Below the pieces are notes generated by a model. The model was not told the origin of the DNA. It did not search any database and saw only the letters and a list, made by a program, of their open reading frames with translations. Positions 36,392 to 46,142 of a DNA stretch of 64,000 nucleotides are shown one piece after another. Source of the DNA: Mobilisporobacter senegalensis (lineage in GTDB: Bacteria; Bacillota; Clostridia; Lachnospirales; Lachnospiraceae); NCBI RefSeq assembly GCF_003752155.1, contig NZ_RJVG01000001.1, positions 1-64,000 of the forward strand, given 5' to 3'. Position numbers and translations under genes: made by a program. Every line of letters starts with the position of its first letter. Positions within the stretch are counted from its first letter, which is position 1.

Positions 36392-37759
36392 CTAATTCCA
36401 CCCTTCAATATATTCATCATTCGTAGTTAAGTATTGATTTACCAAAGTTTTAGCCAGTGAATAGGAATTCACTAATGGATGAACCATTAAACAATCAATT
36501 GCCTGCTGTATATTACGATTCCTTATCGCCTCAGAAGCAAGCCGTTCATAAACTTTTACCCTTCGGATCAATTCCATTGGAAGTTCCTCCAGTTCTTCAA
36601 ACTTATGAGGAATATAACCATCTTTCGTTATAGTACAGCTGATTTCTACCACGTCTGTATTCTTTAATCCTTTAATGGCTCCATTGTTTGGCACACAAAG
36701 AATCATATCCTGTGGTTCATTGGATAATTCAGCCTCAATATATTTTAAAGCAACCCCTGCATATCCTCCACTGTCTTTTTCATAAATGTCAAATTTAAAA
36801 GCAGGTTTCTTGCTCTTTACTCCGGTCTCATTTGCCATATAGGCAGTTTCACGTTTATCATACCACTTTTCAAACACTCTCAGGCAATTATCGAAATCGC
36901 CTTCTACATCCATTTTTGATAATTCATTCGTCATCTGTATATTAATGTCTCTAATAACCTCTCCTCTGGTAACATTAGCGGCAAGAATATTCGAAATCGC
37001 TTCCTCCCGGTAATAAAAATAATATAAATACTCATTTAAGATACATCCAATATGTAATACCAGCTCTTTTTCAAAAAATCTCATATCCGTCTCTGAATAA
37101 ATCCGATCATCTTGAAGTAATTCAGGCATAATTTCCCTGCCATTTAATTTAATGCTTTTAAAAAAAGATAAATGGTTCAGTCCATAACATTCCCCTGTCA
37201 CTTCATCCTGACTGACTCCATATAATTTTGCAAAAGAATGGAGCAAAGAACTTGGAGCATCACATATTCCATAAGTGAAATCATACCCCATATCTCTTAA
37301 TGTCTGGGACACAACACCTGCAGGATTCGTAAAATTGAATACTTTCACATCCTTTTTTCCATGCTTTTTAATTAATTCGCAATAATCTGCTAATACAGGT
37401 ACCGATCTCATAGCAAAAGAAAAACCTGCCGCTCCTGTGGTCTCCTGCCCCAGAAGATTATGGGATAATGCAGTCTTTTCATCCTTTATACGCATTTCAT
37501 CTTCCCCTACGCGGATAGTCGTAATGATATAATCTGCCTCTTCTATTGCTTTTATTGGATCTGATGTCAGACTAAAATTTAGCGAACTATCAATCCTGTT
37601 TGCTACCTGTTTTGCCATCTTTCCATATATATTTAATTTTTTCTCGTTGTTATCCATGAATACGATCTTTGTAATACCTAATCTTTTGCCATTCTGTGCT
37701 AAGCTCTTAGCAAGAAACATTGAGCGAACACCGCCGCCACCAATTACAGTTATTTTCAT
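36392..37759 (-). CDS. GH4-family NAD-dependent glycosidase
   Basis: 455 residues from the ATG at 37759, 6 bases after AAGGAGG. GH4 enzymes use NAD and a divalent metal; the GGGGVRS nucleotide loop is at residues 7-13, metal ligand Cys166 lies in ICDAP and His196 in GLNHLSFF. GH4 members with CDMP act on 6-phospho-alpha-glucosides and those with CNVP on 6-phospho-beta-glucosides, whereas unphosphorylated-substrate enzymes have CH(S/G). This one has CDAP. Phospho-sugar enzymes usually rely on PTS import, but here the partner is an ABC importer with a PfkB kinase. Either the kinase makes the phosphate first, or specificity differs. Confidence 0.85.
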   Translation of the reverse strand: MKITVIGGGGVRSMFLAKSLAQNGKRLGITKIVFMDNNEKKLNIYGKMAKQVANRIDSSLNFSLTSDPIKAIEEADYIITTIRVGEDEMRIKDEKTALSHNLLGQETTGAAGFSFAMRSVPVLADYCELIKKHGKKDVKVFNFTNPAGVVSQTLRDMGYDFTYGICDAPSSLLHSFAKLYGVSQDEVTGECYGLNHLSFFKSIKLNGREIMPELLQDDRIYSETDMRFFEKELVLHIGCILNEYLYYFYYREEAISNILAANVTRGEVIRDINIQMTNELSKMDVEGDFDNCLRVFEKWYDKRETAYMANETGVKSKKPAFKFDIYEKDSGGYAGVALKYIEAELSNEPQDMILCVPNNGAIKGLKNTDVVEISCTITKDGYIPHKFEELEELPMELIRRVKVYERLASEAIRNRNIQQAIDCLMVHPLVNSYSLAKTLVNQYLTTNDEYIEGWN

Positions 37760-37790
37760 TGATATCCTCCTTGTCCTGCATTTAATATCA

Positions 37791-38663
37791 TTAATAGTCA
37801 GACTCATTCATACGGAATAACTTATTGATGGTAAATACTACAAAAATCCCAAGTATGATCAGTAAAACACCCATCATATTTGCATAGCCATAATTATTAT
37901 CCGTTAGAGATGTTTTGTATAGATATAATGGCAGATTCAATGTTGTGATACCTGGACCGCCATTGGTTGTTAAGTATATTAATTCAAATTCCCTCAGCAT
38001 ACTTGTCGCTGATATTATCACACATGTTCCAAGTATATTTCGAACAAGAGGTAATCTGATTTTCAGATCTATTTTAAAACCAGACGCTCCATCTATTTTA
38101 GCTGCTTCTATAATGTCATCTGAAACTGACATTACTCCTGCAAGTATTAAAATCATAACTAAACCGGCATATAGCAGCCAGCTCCAGGTAACTGTAAGAA
38201 ATGCCGTATTTTGATCAAAATACCAGTTCTTTGAAAAATCTTTCCCTGTAATCCCACCTATAAAAGAGTTTATTAGTCCATATTTGGAATTAAAAACATT
38301 TAAGAATATTACACCTAATGCTGCTGCCGAGATAACATTAGGAATCATAAATATGGTCCTAAGAACTTTCCAGCCCCTGCGTTTACGAGCAAGTAAAAAT
38401 GCTGTAATGGTTCCTATCCCAACGTGGACTATTGATTGAAGCAATGCCCATATCCCTGTATTCTTAAGTGCCTGATGCATTCTGGTATCATTTATGAAAG
38501 CTTCCATATAATTATCTAATCCAACAAAATGAAACACTCCTCCTGCTCTCCAATCATAGAACGAAGTTATAAATACAATTCCCATTGGTATTAAATAAAT
38601 CAAAGCGAACAACAGGATGCATGGCAATAAGAAACATAGCATCATACTTTTCTTTACACGCAT
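37791..38663 (-). CDS. Carbohydrate ABC transporter permease (MalF-type, CUT1)
   Basis: 290 residues from the ATG at 38663, which follows GGAGGTGA by 5 bases; an upstream ATG at 38678 overlaps that site. Six predicted membrane helices with the EAAxxDGA cytosolic loop seen as EAAKIDGASGFK (about residue 190), which docks with the ATPase. It lies 31 bases before the GH4 gene start. No ATPase gene (MsmX/UgpC type) is in the operon, so a shared ATPase elsewhere is expected, common in Firmicutes. Confidence 0.9.
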   Translation of the reverse strand: MRVKKSMMLCFLLPCILLFALIYLIPMGIVFITSFYDWRAGGVFHFVGLDNYMEAFINDTRMHQALKNTGIWALLQSIVHVGIGTITAFLLARKRRGWKVLRTIFMIPNVISAAALGVIFLNVFNSKYGLINSFIGGITGKDFSKNWYFDQNTAFLTVTWSWLLYAGLVMILILAGVMSVSDDIIEAAKIDGASGFKIDLKIRLPLVRNILGTCVIISATSMLREFELIYLTTNGGPGITTLNLPLYLYKTSLTDNNYGYANMMGVLLIILGIFVVFTINKLFRMNESDY

Positions 38664-38738
38664 ATCAGTCACCTCCATCCTTCTTCCTCTGCCTCCATTT
38701 AACAGACCGGCAGAGGAAGAAATAGTATATTATTCTAA

Positions 38739-40055
38739 TTAATTTTTCTCAGCTGCTTTTGTCAGAGCTGCCGCAAATTTTTCTGGTGTAATCTCCCCTT
38801 GAGCCAGCAGTGGATATTGAATACTGATTTCGTCCACTACATTAGCATACCACAGGCTTTGGAAGTCATTGATATTTCTTGCTGCATTATTACCATTTTC
38901 AATTACTTCATTAATAATAGGATAGATCGTGTCTGAAGTAACCGTTACATCGGATGGTATATCTCCTGTCATTTCTAACATCTTCTGCTGACTCTCTTTC
39001 GATGTTAGAAATCTTACGAAATCCAGGGAAGCATTAAGTTTATCTTCCGTTTTAGAAGCAATGTGAAATCCAATTTTACCGCTATTATACATAACTCCTT
39101 CTGGAAACATTGCTGTACCAATCTTGTCAGCAAATCCTTCTTCTACCATTGCTGTATCATAAAAATCGCTCACCATCCATGGACCATTTGCAATGATTGC
39201 CGTTTGTTCCATGAAGAAATTGCTTGCACCATTTTCATATTTGCCGCCAATTGCATCAGAGGTAGTATATTTTTGGAACATTTTTTGAATCATAGCAGCT
39301 GCATTGATGAATTCAGGTGTGTTGTAGTTGGATGGCAGGGAAGTATTCATGAACTGTTCTCCTTCATCTGTGGATGCTACCATAGCTCCTAAAATTAAGG
39401 ATGTCAGCCATCCGGAATCTGCAGTATCCATTGAAACCGGAGTAATTCCAGCCGCTAATAATTTATCACACTGTACAAAGAATTCATCCCATGTTTTCGC
39501 TGGCTCTGTAATGCCTGCTTTTGCAAATAAATCCTTGTTATAAAAATACCCTATGACCTGTCTTGAATATGGAATGCCATAAATTTTTCCATCTCTTGAA
39601 TTAACATTCCAACATACTTCACTATTTGCTGCTTTCCAGTCAGCATCGATATAGTCTGTTAAGTCCTTAAGCTGGTCTTTCATTGGATCAATTAGATTGT
39701 AACCTCCGGCACTGATCACATCGGGCAAAGAATTGGAAGAATATAAGACCTTCATTTTATCTACATATGCCTGGTCCCCTGCTATTTCCTCTACAACCAC
39801 CTTATACTTATCTTTGTATTGCTCGTTAAATGCTGCAAGACGATCATTAAACCACTCTGTATTCGTACTTACACCTACCCAGGATGTAGGAAAACTTATC
39901 TCAACAATCTTTCCAGTTTCTTCTGTGTTATTAACATTGCTGCTTTCTGTATCCGGGGCCGTACCGCCTTTTTCTTTTGAGCATCCCACAAATAAGCTTA
40001 CAGCCATGGAACAGGTCAATAGTGCCACTAAACATTTTCTAATACTTTTTTTCAT
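38739..40055 (-). CDS. Sugar ABC transporter binding lipoprotein
   Basis: 438 residues. Signal peptide with lipobox FVGC (Cys near residue 25), then the family 1 solute-binding fold, with the usual ISFPTSWVG..EW and GGYN segments; the mature chain is rich in Tyr/Trp/Asn. It would bind oligosaccharide outside the cell and hand it to the two permeases. It sits between the two permease genes, 54 bases after the first and 75 before the second. Ligand unknown, but context points to the glycoside cut by GH4. Confidence 0.9.
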   Translation of the reverse strand: MKKSIRKCLVALLTCSMAVSLFVGCSKEKGGTAPDTESSNVNNTEETGKIVEISFPTSWVGVSTNTEWFNDRLAAFNEQYKDKYKVVVEEIAGDQAYVDKMKVLYSSNSLPDVISAGGYNLIDPMKDQLKDLTDYIDADWKAANSEVCWNVNSRDGKIYGIPYSRQVIGYFYNKDLFAKAGITEPAKTWDEFFVQCDKLLAAGITPVSMDTADSGWLTSLILGAMVASTDEGEQFMNTSLPSNYNTPEFINAAAMIQKMFQKYTTSDAIGGKYENGASNFFMEQTAIIANGPWMVSDFYDTAMVEEGFADKIGTAMFPEGVMYNSGKIGFHIASKTEDKLNASLDFVRFLTSKESQQKMLEMTGDIPSDVTVTSDTIYPIINEVIENGNNAARNINDFQSLWYANVVDEISIQYPLLAQGEITPEKFAAALTKAAEKN

Positions 40056-40108
40056 AATAATTCCCCTTTCTTGAAATACATTATATATTCAGACACCAAA
40101 GTGTCAGA

Positions 40109-40948
40109 TTATCCTTTAATAGACCCAGCCACCATACTATCTGTTATTTGTTCCTGCAATAATGTATAAATTAAAATACTTGGGATGATAACCATGGCAA
40201 GAGCTGCAAACATTGCTGTATAATTAAATGAAAATTGGGATGTAAAATAGTTAAGAGCTAATGGTAACGTTCTTGCATTGGTACTTTTTGTCAGGATTAA
40301 AGCAAACATGAATTCATTCCAGGCAGTTAAAAATTGCAGTATTGCTGCCGTTGCTAATCCCGATTTGGCAATAGGAAATACAATTGTAAAATATGTACGG
40401 ATAAATCCTGCTCCATCCAGATATGCGGCTTCTTCCAATTCAACAGGTATACTTTGAAAATAACTTTTAATAATAAATAATGAGGCAGGTAATCCTAATG
40501 CCGCATATACAATAATAAGCCCCGTCTTAGAATCATACAGTCCGATTTTCGTCATGATAATATAGATTGGCATTAATAATGATGAAGTAGGAATCAGAAG
40601 AGAAGAGGATAGTAATAAAGTTAAGATCGTTTTCCCTTTAAAACAACATCTTGCCAAAATATACGCGGCCATTGATACAACAATAATATTAAGGGTAGTA
40701 CTTACAAACCCGATAAACAAACTATTTCCATAGAATTTAAATATTGGAGCCAAGTCCAGGGCTGCCTTGTATCCACTAAAATTAAAACTGCCTGGCATTG
40801 CAAAAGCCGAGGATAAAATTTCTTTGTTGGATTTAAATGAGGACATCACAATCCAAATTAAAGGGCCTATCGATATAAGGACAAAGAATGCTAAATAAAT
40901 CCACCGTATTAAGTTTTGAAAAGCTACAACAATTCCTTTATTTTTCAT
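40109..40948 (-). CDS. Carbohydrate ABC transporter permease (MalG-type, CUT1)
   Basis: 279 residues, six predicted helices. The cytosolic EAAYLDGAGFIRTYF loop (about residue 190) is the EAA motif of MalG-type permeases, and the terminal AGSIKG matches the family tail. It is the first gene after the regulator; its start overlaps the regulator stop by 11 bases. Partner of the MalF-type permease two genes downstream. Confidence 0.9.
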   Translation of the reverse strand: MKNKGIVVAFQNLIRWIYLAFFVLISIGPLIWIVMSSFKSNKEILSSAFAMPGSFNFSGYKAALDLAPIFKFYGNSLFIGFVSTTLNIIVVSMAAYILARCCFKGKTILTLLLSSSLLIPTSSLLMPIYIIMTKIGLYDSKTGLIIVYAALGLPASLFIIKSYFQSIPVELEEAAYLDGAGFIRTYFTIVFPIAKSGLATAAILQFLTAWNEFMFALILTKSTNARTLPLALNYFTSQFSFNYTAMFAALAMVIIPSILIYTLLQEQITDSMVAGSIKG

Positions 40949-41942
40949 ATATATTTACTCCTCTGTTCTGGGTACATGTACCGCCTTTGATAAGCTTATA
41001 GGGTAAGGTTATTTCCAGGTTACTGTTTGCCGCATCCAGTTCTTGAAAAGCTTCCAATGTTTTAGTTACAAATTCTTTAATTGGCTGGTGTATCGTCGTA
41101 AGTCTGGGAATTATCCTGTTTGCGACAGATATATCATCAAATCCTAATACTGAAACATCTTCCGGTACCTTAAGATCAAAATCATGCAATGCAGAAATGG
41201 CTCCCAAAGCCATCTCATCACTAAATGCAAAAATTGCTGTAAAGATTGTTTTCTTTTCTAAGAATTGCTTTGTCAAGCGATATCCGGTTTCATATGTAAC
41301 AGGGCCACAACCTAACATTTCTTCTTCATTAATATTGATTCCAATTTCATCAAGAGCCCGTTTACATCCTGTAAAACGTTGAAAGCATGATGCTATATTA
41401 CGTAAATGGTCCGATAAGAATAGAATCTTTTCATGTCCTAAACTAATAAGATATTTTGTCCCCTCATAAGCTGCAGCAATATCATTAATATGCACCATCT
41501 CAGATCTACTGTCGAAAGATGCCCCTGCACACATTACAGTCTTGATTTTTTTTGAGGAAATATAATTAATAATATCCCTGTCAATTGCTTCATCCAGATA
41601 TATCACACCAACAATATTCATCTCTTTAAAGAAGATCTTATAATGATCACTTCCTTCGATTGTTGGTATAAAAACAATTCTATAGTTATACCTTGGAATT
41701 TGTTCAATCAGCTCCTTTAAAACTTCTCCATAGAAACCCAGCTGCAAATCCGGAATTAAAACAGCTATCACTCCATTATCTCTGCACTTCTTTGATTTTG
41801 GTGTATAGCCCAGCTCTTTTGCTACTCTTTCAATATTTCTTGCTGCTTCAGTACTTACTACATCACTTCCGGAATAATATCTTGAAACGGTTGCCGGAGA
41901 AACCCCTGCTGCTTTTGCTATTTCTCTTACAGTCAATGACAT
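40938..41942 (-). CDS. LacI-family transcriptional regulator
   Basis: 334 residues from the ATG at 41942, 6 bases after GAGGTG; an earlier in-frame ATG at 41960 lacks a site. HTH at about 4-23 (VREIAKAAGVSPATVSRYYSG), hinge, then a periplasmic-binding-protein-like effector domain. It heads the operon with permease, binding protein, permease, GH4 and PfkB genes, so it probably senses the sugar or a phospho-sugar and controls the whole unit. The 15-base palindrome TTGTTTCAGAAACAA (41962-41976) sits in its leader, and TTTCAT repeats lie upstream, so it is likely autoregulated. Confidence 0.92.
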   Translation of the reverse strand: MSLTVREIAKAAGVSPATVSRYYSGSDVVSTEAARNIERVAKELGYTPKSKKCRDNGVIAVLIPDLQLGFYGEVLKELIEQIPRYNYRIVFIPTIEGSDHYKIFFKEMNIVGVIYLDEAIDRDIINYISSKKIKTVMCAGASFDSRSEMVHINDIAAAYEGTKYLISLGHEKILFLSDHLRNIASCFQRFTGCKRALDEIGININEEEMLGCGPVTYETGYRLTKQFLEKKTIFTAIFAFSDEMALGAISALHDFDLKVPEDVSVLGFDDISVANRIIPRLTTIHQPIKEFVTKTLEAFQELDAANSNLEITLPYKLIKGGTCTQNRGVNIYEK

Positions 41943-41961
41943 TATTTTCACCTCACTCATA

Positions 41962-41976
41962 TTGTTTCAGAAACAA
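41962..41976 (-). promoter_or_regulatory. Palindromic operator in the LacI leader
   Basis: TTGTTTCAGAAACAA is a perfect palindrome around a central A. It lies between the promoter at 42042-42070 and the regulator start codon, about 60 bases downstream of the predicted transcription start. Confidence 0.6.
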
Positions 41977-42041
41977 ATTTTGTATATAATCACCATATTT
42001 TTATAATCATTTTTAAATATTTTATCATTTATAACAATTTC

Positions 42042-42070
42042 ATCATAAAATATGGACTTTTATTTGTCAA
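42042..42070 (-). promoter_or_regulatory. Promoter of the LacI/GH4 operon
   Basis: Minus-strand TTGACA (42070-42065) and TATGAT (42047-42042) with a 17-base spacer. Start of transcription predicted near 42035. Confidence 0.8.
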
Positions 42071-42093
42071 TATTGTTGCAATTATTACATATG

Positions 42094-42119
42094 TTTCATA
42101 TTTATTTCATTTGTTTCAT
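42094..42119 (-). repeat. Three TTTCAT half-sites upstream of the LacI promoter
   Basis: TTTCAT occurs at 42094-42099, 42105-42110 and 42114-42119, and TTGTTTCA matches the first 8 bases of the operator palindrome. About 150 bases separate the two sites, so looping is possible. Confidence 0.4.
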
Positions 42120-42123
42120 ACAA

Positions 42124-42197
42124 AAATAGATATTAAAAATACCCTTTAGCCAGATTCTGTTCTAAATCTGCCTAAAGGGTATTTTTAATATCTATTT
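42124..42197 (-). terminator. Terminator of the xylA operon (26-bp perfect stem)
   Basis: The 26-base arms 42124-42149 and 42172-42197 are exact complements, holding a second CAGATT/AATCTG stem. Minus-strand product ends with TTTTAATATCTATTTTTG. It lies 20 bases after the xylA stop. Confidence 0.9.
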
Positions 42198-42216
42198 AAC
42201 CATTTCAACATTTTAA

Positions 42217-43536
42217 CTACTTTGTTTCTATAATATATTGATTCAATATGGATTCTAATAATTCTTGTCTTCCCGAAGTATTTGGAGTAGTTCCGTTTTC
42301 TAAAGCATACGTTTCTAATTCTTTGAAACCTACTTTTCCGTCTATAATATCTTTACCAATTCCACTATTATAACTTGCATAACGTTCTGCTTTAAAGTTT
42401 TCAAATACTTTATCTTCAATTAACTTGGCAGCAACCTTGAATCCTCTTGCAAATGTATCCATACCTGCAATATAAGCATGGAACAGATCCGATTCTTCAA
42501 AGGAAGCCCGTCTGACTTTAGAATCAAAATTCAATCCACCTTTTGTAAATCCACCTGCTAATATGATTTCATACATACCCAGGGTAGTATCATAAAGATT
42601 CGTTGGAAATTGATCCGTATCCCATCCTAATAATGGATCTCCCTGGTTCGCATCCACACTGCCGAGTACATTGTTGATACGTGATTGGTTTAATTCATGC
42701 TGGAATGTATGCATAGCAAGTGTTGCATGATTTGCTTCGATATTCATCTTGAAATAATCTTCTAATCCATATCTTCTAAGAAAAGCAAGTACTGTTGCTG
42801 TATCAGTATCATATTGATGTTTCGTTGGTTCTTTTGGTTTTGGCTCAATTAAAAATTGGCCTGTAAAGCCGATTTCTTTCCCATAATCCACTGCCATCTT
42901 AAGAAGTCTCGCGAAATTATCTAATTCTAATTCAGTGTCCGTATTTAATAAAGTTTCATAACCTTCTCTGCCACCCCAGAATACATAATTCTCACCGCCG
43001 AGTTCCATGGTGATCTCCATCGCCTTTTTAATTTGTGCAGCCGCATAAGCAAATACTGTTGCATTGGCTGAGGTACCTGCACCATGAACAAATCTTGGAT
43101 TACTAAATGCATTGGTAGTTCCCCATAAACATTTAATTCCTGTCCTGGCCATTTCTTCTTTAATCACTTTTACGATTTCATCGAGTCTGGCATTGGTTTC
43201 CTGCAGATCTTTTCCTTCAGGTGCAATATCCCTGTCATGGAAACAAAAGAACGGAATCTGCATCTTCTCCATAAATTCAAAAGCTGCATGAACTCTTTCC
43301 TTTGCATTGTTCATAACATCACTGGCATCGTCCCATGGCCTGAATATTGTAGCAACACCAAATGGATCACTTCCCATATGTGTAAAGGTATGCCAATAAG
43401 ACATGGCAAATCTTAATTGATTTTTCATGGTTTTACCCATTACTATCTCGTCTGGATTATAATATTTAAATGATAATGGATTCCTGCTTTGTGGGCCCTC
43501 ATATTTTATCTGTTGTATTCCTTTAAAATATTCCAT
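42217..43536 (-). CDS. xylA: Xylose isomerase
   Basis: 439-residue class II xylose isomerase, converting D-xylose to D-xylulose in the cytoplasm. Family signatures: [45 protein letters not shown] and a metal-site DANQGD. The ATG has AAGGAGG 6 bases upstream. It is the last gene of the xyloside operon, directly before a 26-bp terminator; no xylulokinase gene is in the window. The enzyme also acts on glucose to a degree. Length and motifs match typical clostridial XylA. Confidence 0.97.
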   Translation of the reverse strand: MEYFKGIQQIKYEGPQSRNPLSFKYYNPDEIVMGKTMKNQLRFAMSYWHTFTHMGSDPFGVATIFRPWDDASDVMNNAKERVHAAFEFMEKMQIPFFCFHDRDIAPEGKDLQETNARLDEIVKVIKEEMARTGIKCLWGTTNAFSNPRFVHGAGTSANATVFAYAAAQIKKAMEITMELGGENYVFWGGREGYETLLNTDTELELDNFARLLKMAVDYGKEIGFTGQFLIEPKPKEPTKHQYDTDTATVLAFLRRYGLEDYFKMNIEANHATLAMHTFQHELNQSRINNVLGSVDANQGDPLLGWDTDQFPTNLYDTTLGMYEIILAGGFTKGGLNFDSKVRRASFEESDLFHAYIAGMDTFARGFKVAAKLIEDKVFENFKAERYASYNSGIGKDIIDGKVGFKELETYALENGTTPNTSGRQELLESILNQYIIETK

Positions 43537-43588
43537 AATAAACCTCCTTAAATTTTCTTATTAGTTTGTCTAAACTCTTTAAAAATTA

Positions 43589-44314
43589 TTAATCGTGCAT
43601 GTCTGAATAGATTTTTCCAGTATATTTTTTAAAGCATTTGCTGAAATAATTTGGATCTGGAATTCCTACCTCTTTTGCTGTCACATACATTAACTTCCCT
43701 TTTTTTGCGTAATGGATGGCTTTTTCCATCCTGCACTGTGTTAAGAAATCGTTTAATCCAATCCCTGTTTTATTTTTAAACATGCGGCTTAGGTAACTTG
43801 GGTTAAAACCATATTGTTGGGCTATTGATGTAAGATTGATTTCTGGATCCTGATAATTTTTACTAATGTATTCCTTAATCTTTAATATGGAATTGCTGCT
43901 GCTTTCTATTTCTTCTTCCCAGTTTTCCTCTGGTTTTTTTAATTTTATTTCTTGGATTGCCTTTATTAATGTTTCACGTATTTCGTCTCTTGAAATTGGT
44001 TTCAGCAAATATTCACATACTCCAATTCCAATGCATTCCCTTGCATATTCAAAGTCATTAAAAGCTGTTAATATGATAATTTTTAAATTGGGATAGCGTT
44101 TTATTGCAAGTTTACTAAACTCGATTCCATCCATAAATGGCATTCTGATATCAACAAATGCGATATCCGGCTTATAATTATCTATAGTATTGATCGCTTC
44201 AATACCGCTTGCTGCTTCCCCTACAATTTCAAGACCTAAGTTTTCTTTTTCTAAAGTGATTTTAAGTAGATTCCTGATTGCTCTTTCGTCGTCAATTATC
44301 ATTACTTTGCACAT
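43589..44314 (-). CDS. Response regulator, AraC-type output (YesN-like)
   Basis: 241 residues. Receiver domain 1-120 with DD at 8-9, phospho-acceptor Asp55 (VDIRMP) and Lys near 103 (LLKPIS). The C-terminal AraC-type double HTH (about 140-241) has SIAQQYGFNPSYLSRMFKNKTG and VGIPDPNYFSKCFKKYTG. YesN/YesM pairs control plant-glycan operons. The stop is 52 bases before xylA and the start 11 bases after the kinase. Candidate site: the ACGTA repeats upstream of the operon (51421-51461). Confidence 0.92.
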   Translation of the reverse strand: MCKVMIIDDERAIRNLLKITLEKENLGLEIVGEAASGIEAINTIDNYKPDIAFVDIRMPFMDGIEFSKLAIKRYPNLKIIILTAFNDFEYARECIGIGVCEYLLKPISRDEIRETLIKAIQEIKLKKPEENWEEEIESSSNSILKIKEYISKNYQDPEINLTSIAQQYGFNPSYLSRMFKNKTGIGLNDFLTQCRMEKAIHYAKKGKLMYVTAKEVGIPDPNYFSKCFKKYTGKIYSDMHD

Positions 44315-44325
44315 ATATGTTCCCC

Positions 44326-46056
44326 CTATAAAGGAATTTTAAGGTCGATCTCAGTATAGATTCCTTCTACACTCTTAATCTCAAAGACATCTTCCTTGCC
44401 ATAGTAATACTGAATTCTTTCTATCGTTCCTTTAAAACCAAAACTTTTATTATTGTCCTGCATAATCTGATCCAGTTGTTCTTCATTCATACCAACTCCA
44501 CTATCATAGACAACAATATGAATGAAATCATCTTTTTGAAATACTGAAATTTTTATTAATCCTTTTTCGCCTTTGAGTCGAATTCCATGATAAATACTGT
44601 TTTCAACAAGGGGCTGAAGTATTAATTTGGGAACATGCACTTCAAGGAGATCATCACAAAGATCATATTCATCCTCTATGATATCATCATAACGAAGTTT
44701 TTGTAATTTTAGATAATCTTTTACAATAGCCACTTCATCCCTTATAGAAATTACTTTACTTCCTTTACTTAAAAATCTGCGGTAAAAGTTTCCTAATGTT
44801 TCTATCGCATCATACACATTCTCAGAAGATTCCTGAAGTGCAAGATATGCTATGGTATCTAACGTATTATATAAAAAATGGGGTTTGATTTGTTCTTGTA
44901 ATACATCCAGCTCTGCTTTCTGCATTGCCTTTTCATTCTCTAAGAGTTCGTTAATTAGTTGATTAATAGCCACAAGCATGTTATTATAACTATTCTTTAA
45001 ATGACCAATTTCATCATCAGGAAGCTTTAGACTAACTCTTCTCAGCCATCCTCTTTTTGCAACATCCATGGATTGAACCAGGCGCTCTATTGGAGTGGTA
45101 ATATACATAGAGATAAAAAGTCCGATTAATATTAAGGAAAGAATCGTTAATATGATCAATGAAATAATAATCCATGTTGCATTTGATGGAATGAATTCTA
45201 CATACGACATTTTTTCAATCCCTGCAATTACAAAAGGTGTTTCAGGGATATGATAATAGGATAAAATTTTTTTATTTCCAAATGGACCAATGGTTGTCTG
45301 ATTAAATGTTTTACTCGTAATTTCAATATCACGCTCTAATTCTGTGTCAATACCCTGGTTAATTAACTTTAAATTTTTATCATAATAATAGAATTGCTTA
45401 TCATCACTTGTCATATCTTTATAGGAATCTTTTAATATGTCATCCGATAGATTTATGATCATTAAACCAATCGGTTGTTGTGTTTCAATATCGTTTACAA
45501 TACGCATAAAGGATATGAGAGGCTTCCCTGATTTTCGAAAAAAGGCACCACCGCCATTTACGTCCAAAACATATCCGCCTCTTGCATCTACGATTTCTTT
45601 GAACCATTCCTCCTCTTCCAGGATATATTGATTCACAATTGTAATACCATTTGTGATATGGATATATTTCCCATCCAGCCGATATAGGTAAACAGAACTT
45701 ACATATTTAAAAGTATTGGTTATATCATACATAGAAGTAATTGCATTATGGGAAAATCTTGTACCAGGTTTATCTTTTAGAAGATACGTATTAATATTAC
45801 TATTCCCTGTTAAAAGCTTACTCATACTATTAATGGTACTAAGCTCACTGTTTAAGTTGTTTCCAATGGATATCATTGTATTATAATTACTTTCCAATGT
45901 ATAATTCAGCATACTTCTTTTAATAAAGAATATATAAATAAAGACAAACAGTACTAAATATAATCCTATGATTCCTAAGAATAAATACCTGACCTTATCT
46001 TTTAGTTTCTGAGTCAAAAACCATTTTTTCATTCTTCTTGCCATATGTCTTTTCAT
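44326..46056 (-). CDS. Sensor histidine kinase (YesM-like)
   Basis: 576 residues from the ATG at 46056, 6 bases after AGGGGGC; the upstream ATG at 46086 has no site. Helix at about 20-42, an extracellular sensing domain (about 45-275), second helix (about 285-310), HAMP-like linker, then the His-kinase core with QEQIKPHFLYNTLDTIAYLA (phospho-His) and ATP domain (LVENSIYHGI, DSGVGMNEEQL). It should sense an external sugar and phosphorylate the response regulator. It is embedded in the operon, following GH3 by 86 bases. Confidence 0.92.
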   Translation of the reverse strand: MKRHMARRMKKWFLTQKLKDKVRYLFLGIIGLYLVLFVFIYIFFIKRSMLNYTLESNYNTMISIGNNLNSELSTINSMSKLLTGNSNINTYLLKDKPGTRFSHNAITSMYDITNTFKYVSSVYLYRLDGKYIHITNGITIVNQYILEEEEWFKEIVDARGGYVLDVNGGGAFFRKSGKPLISFMRIVNDIETQQPIGLMIINLSDDILKDSYKDMTSDDKQFYYYDKNLKLINQGIDTELERDIEITSKTFNQTTIGPFGNKKILSYYHIPETPFVIAGIEKMSYVEFIPSNATWIIISLIILTILSLILIGLFISMYITTPIERLVQSMDVAKRGWLRRVSLKLPDDEIGHLKNSYNNMLVAINQLINELLENEKAMQKAELDVLQEQIKPHFLYNTLDTIAYLALQESSENVYDAIETLGNFYRRFLSKGSKVISIRDEVAIVKDYLKLQKLRYDDIIEDEYDLCDDLLEVHVPKLILQPLVENSIYHGIRLKGEKGLIKISVFQKDDFIHIVVYDSGVGMNEEQLDQIMQDNNKSFGFKGTIERIQYYYGKEDVFEIKSVEGIYTEIDLKIPL

Positions 46057-46142
46057 TTGTCTGCCCCCTATACAAATAGATCCCATTTATTACATTGTAG
46101 CAAATGGGATTCTATTTGAAAAGTTCATTGACAAACTAGATA

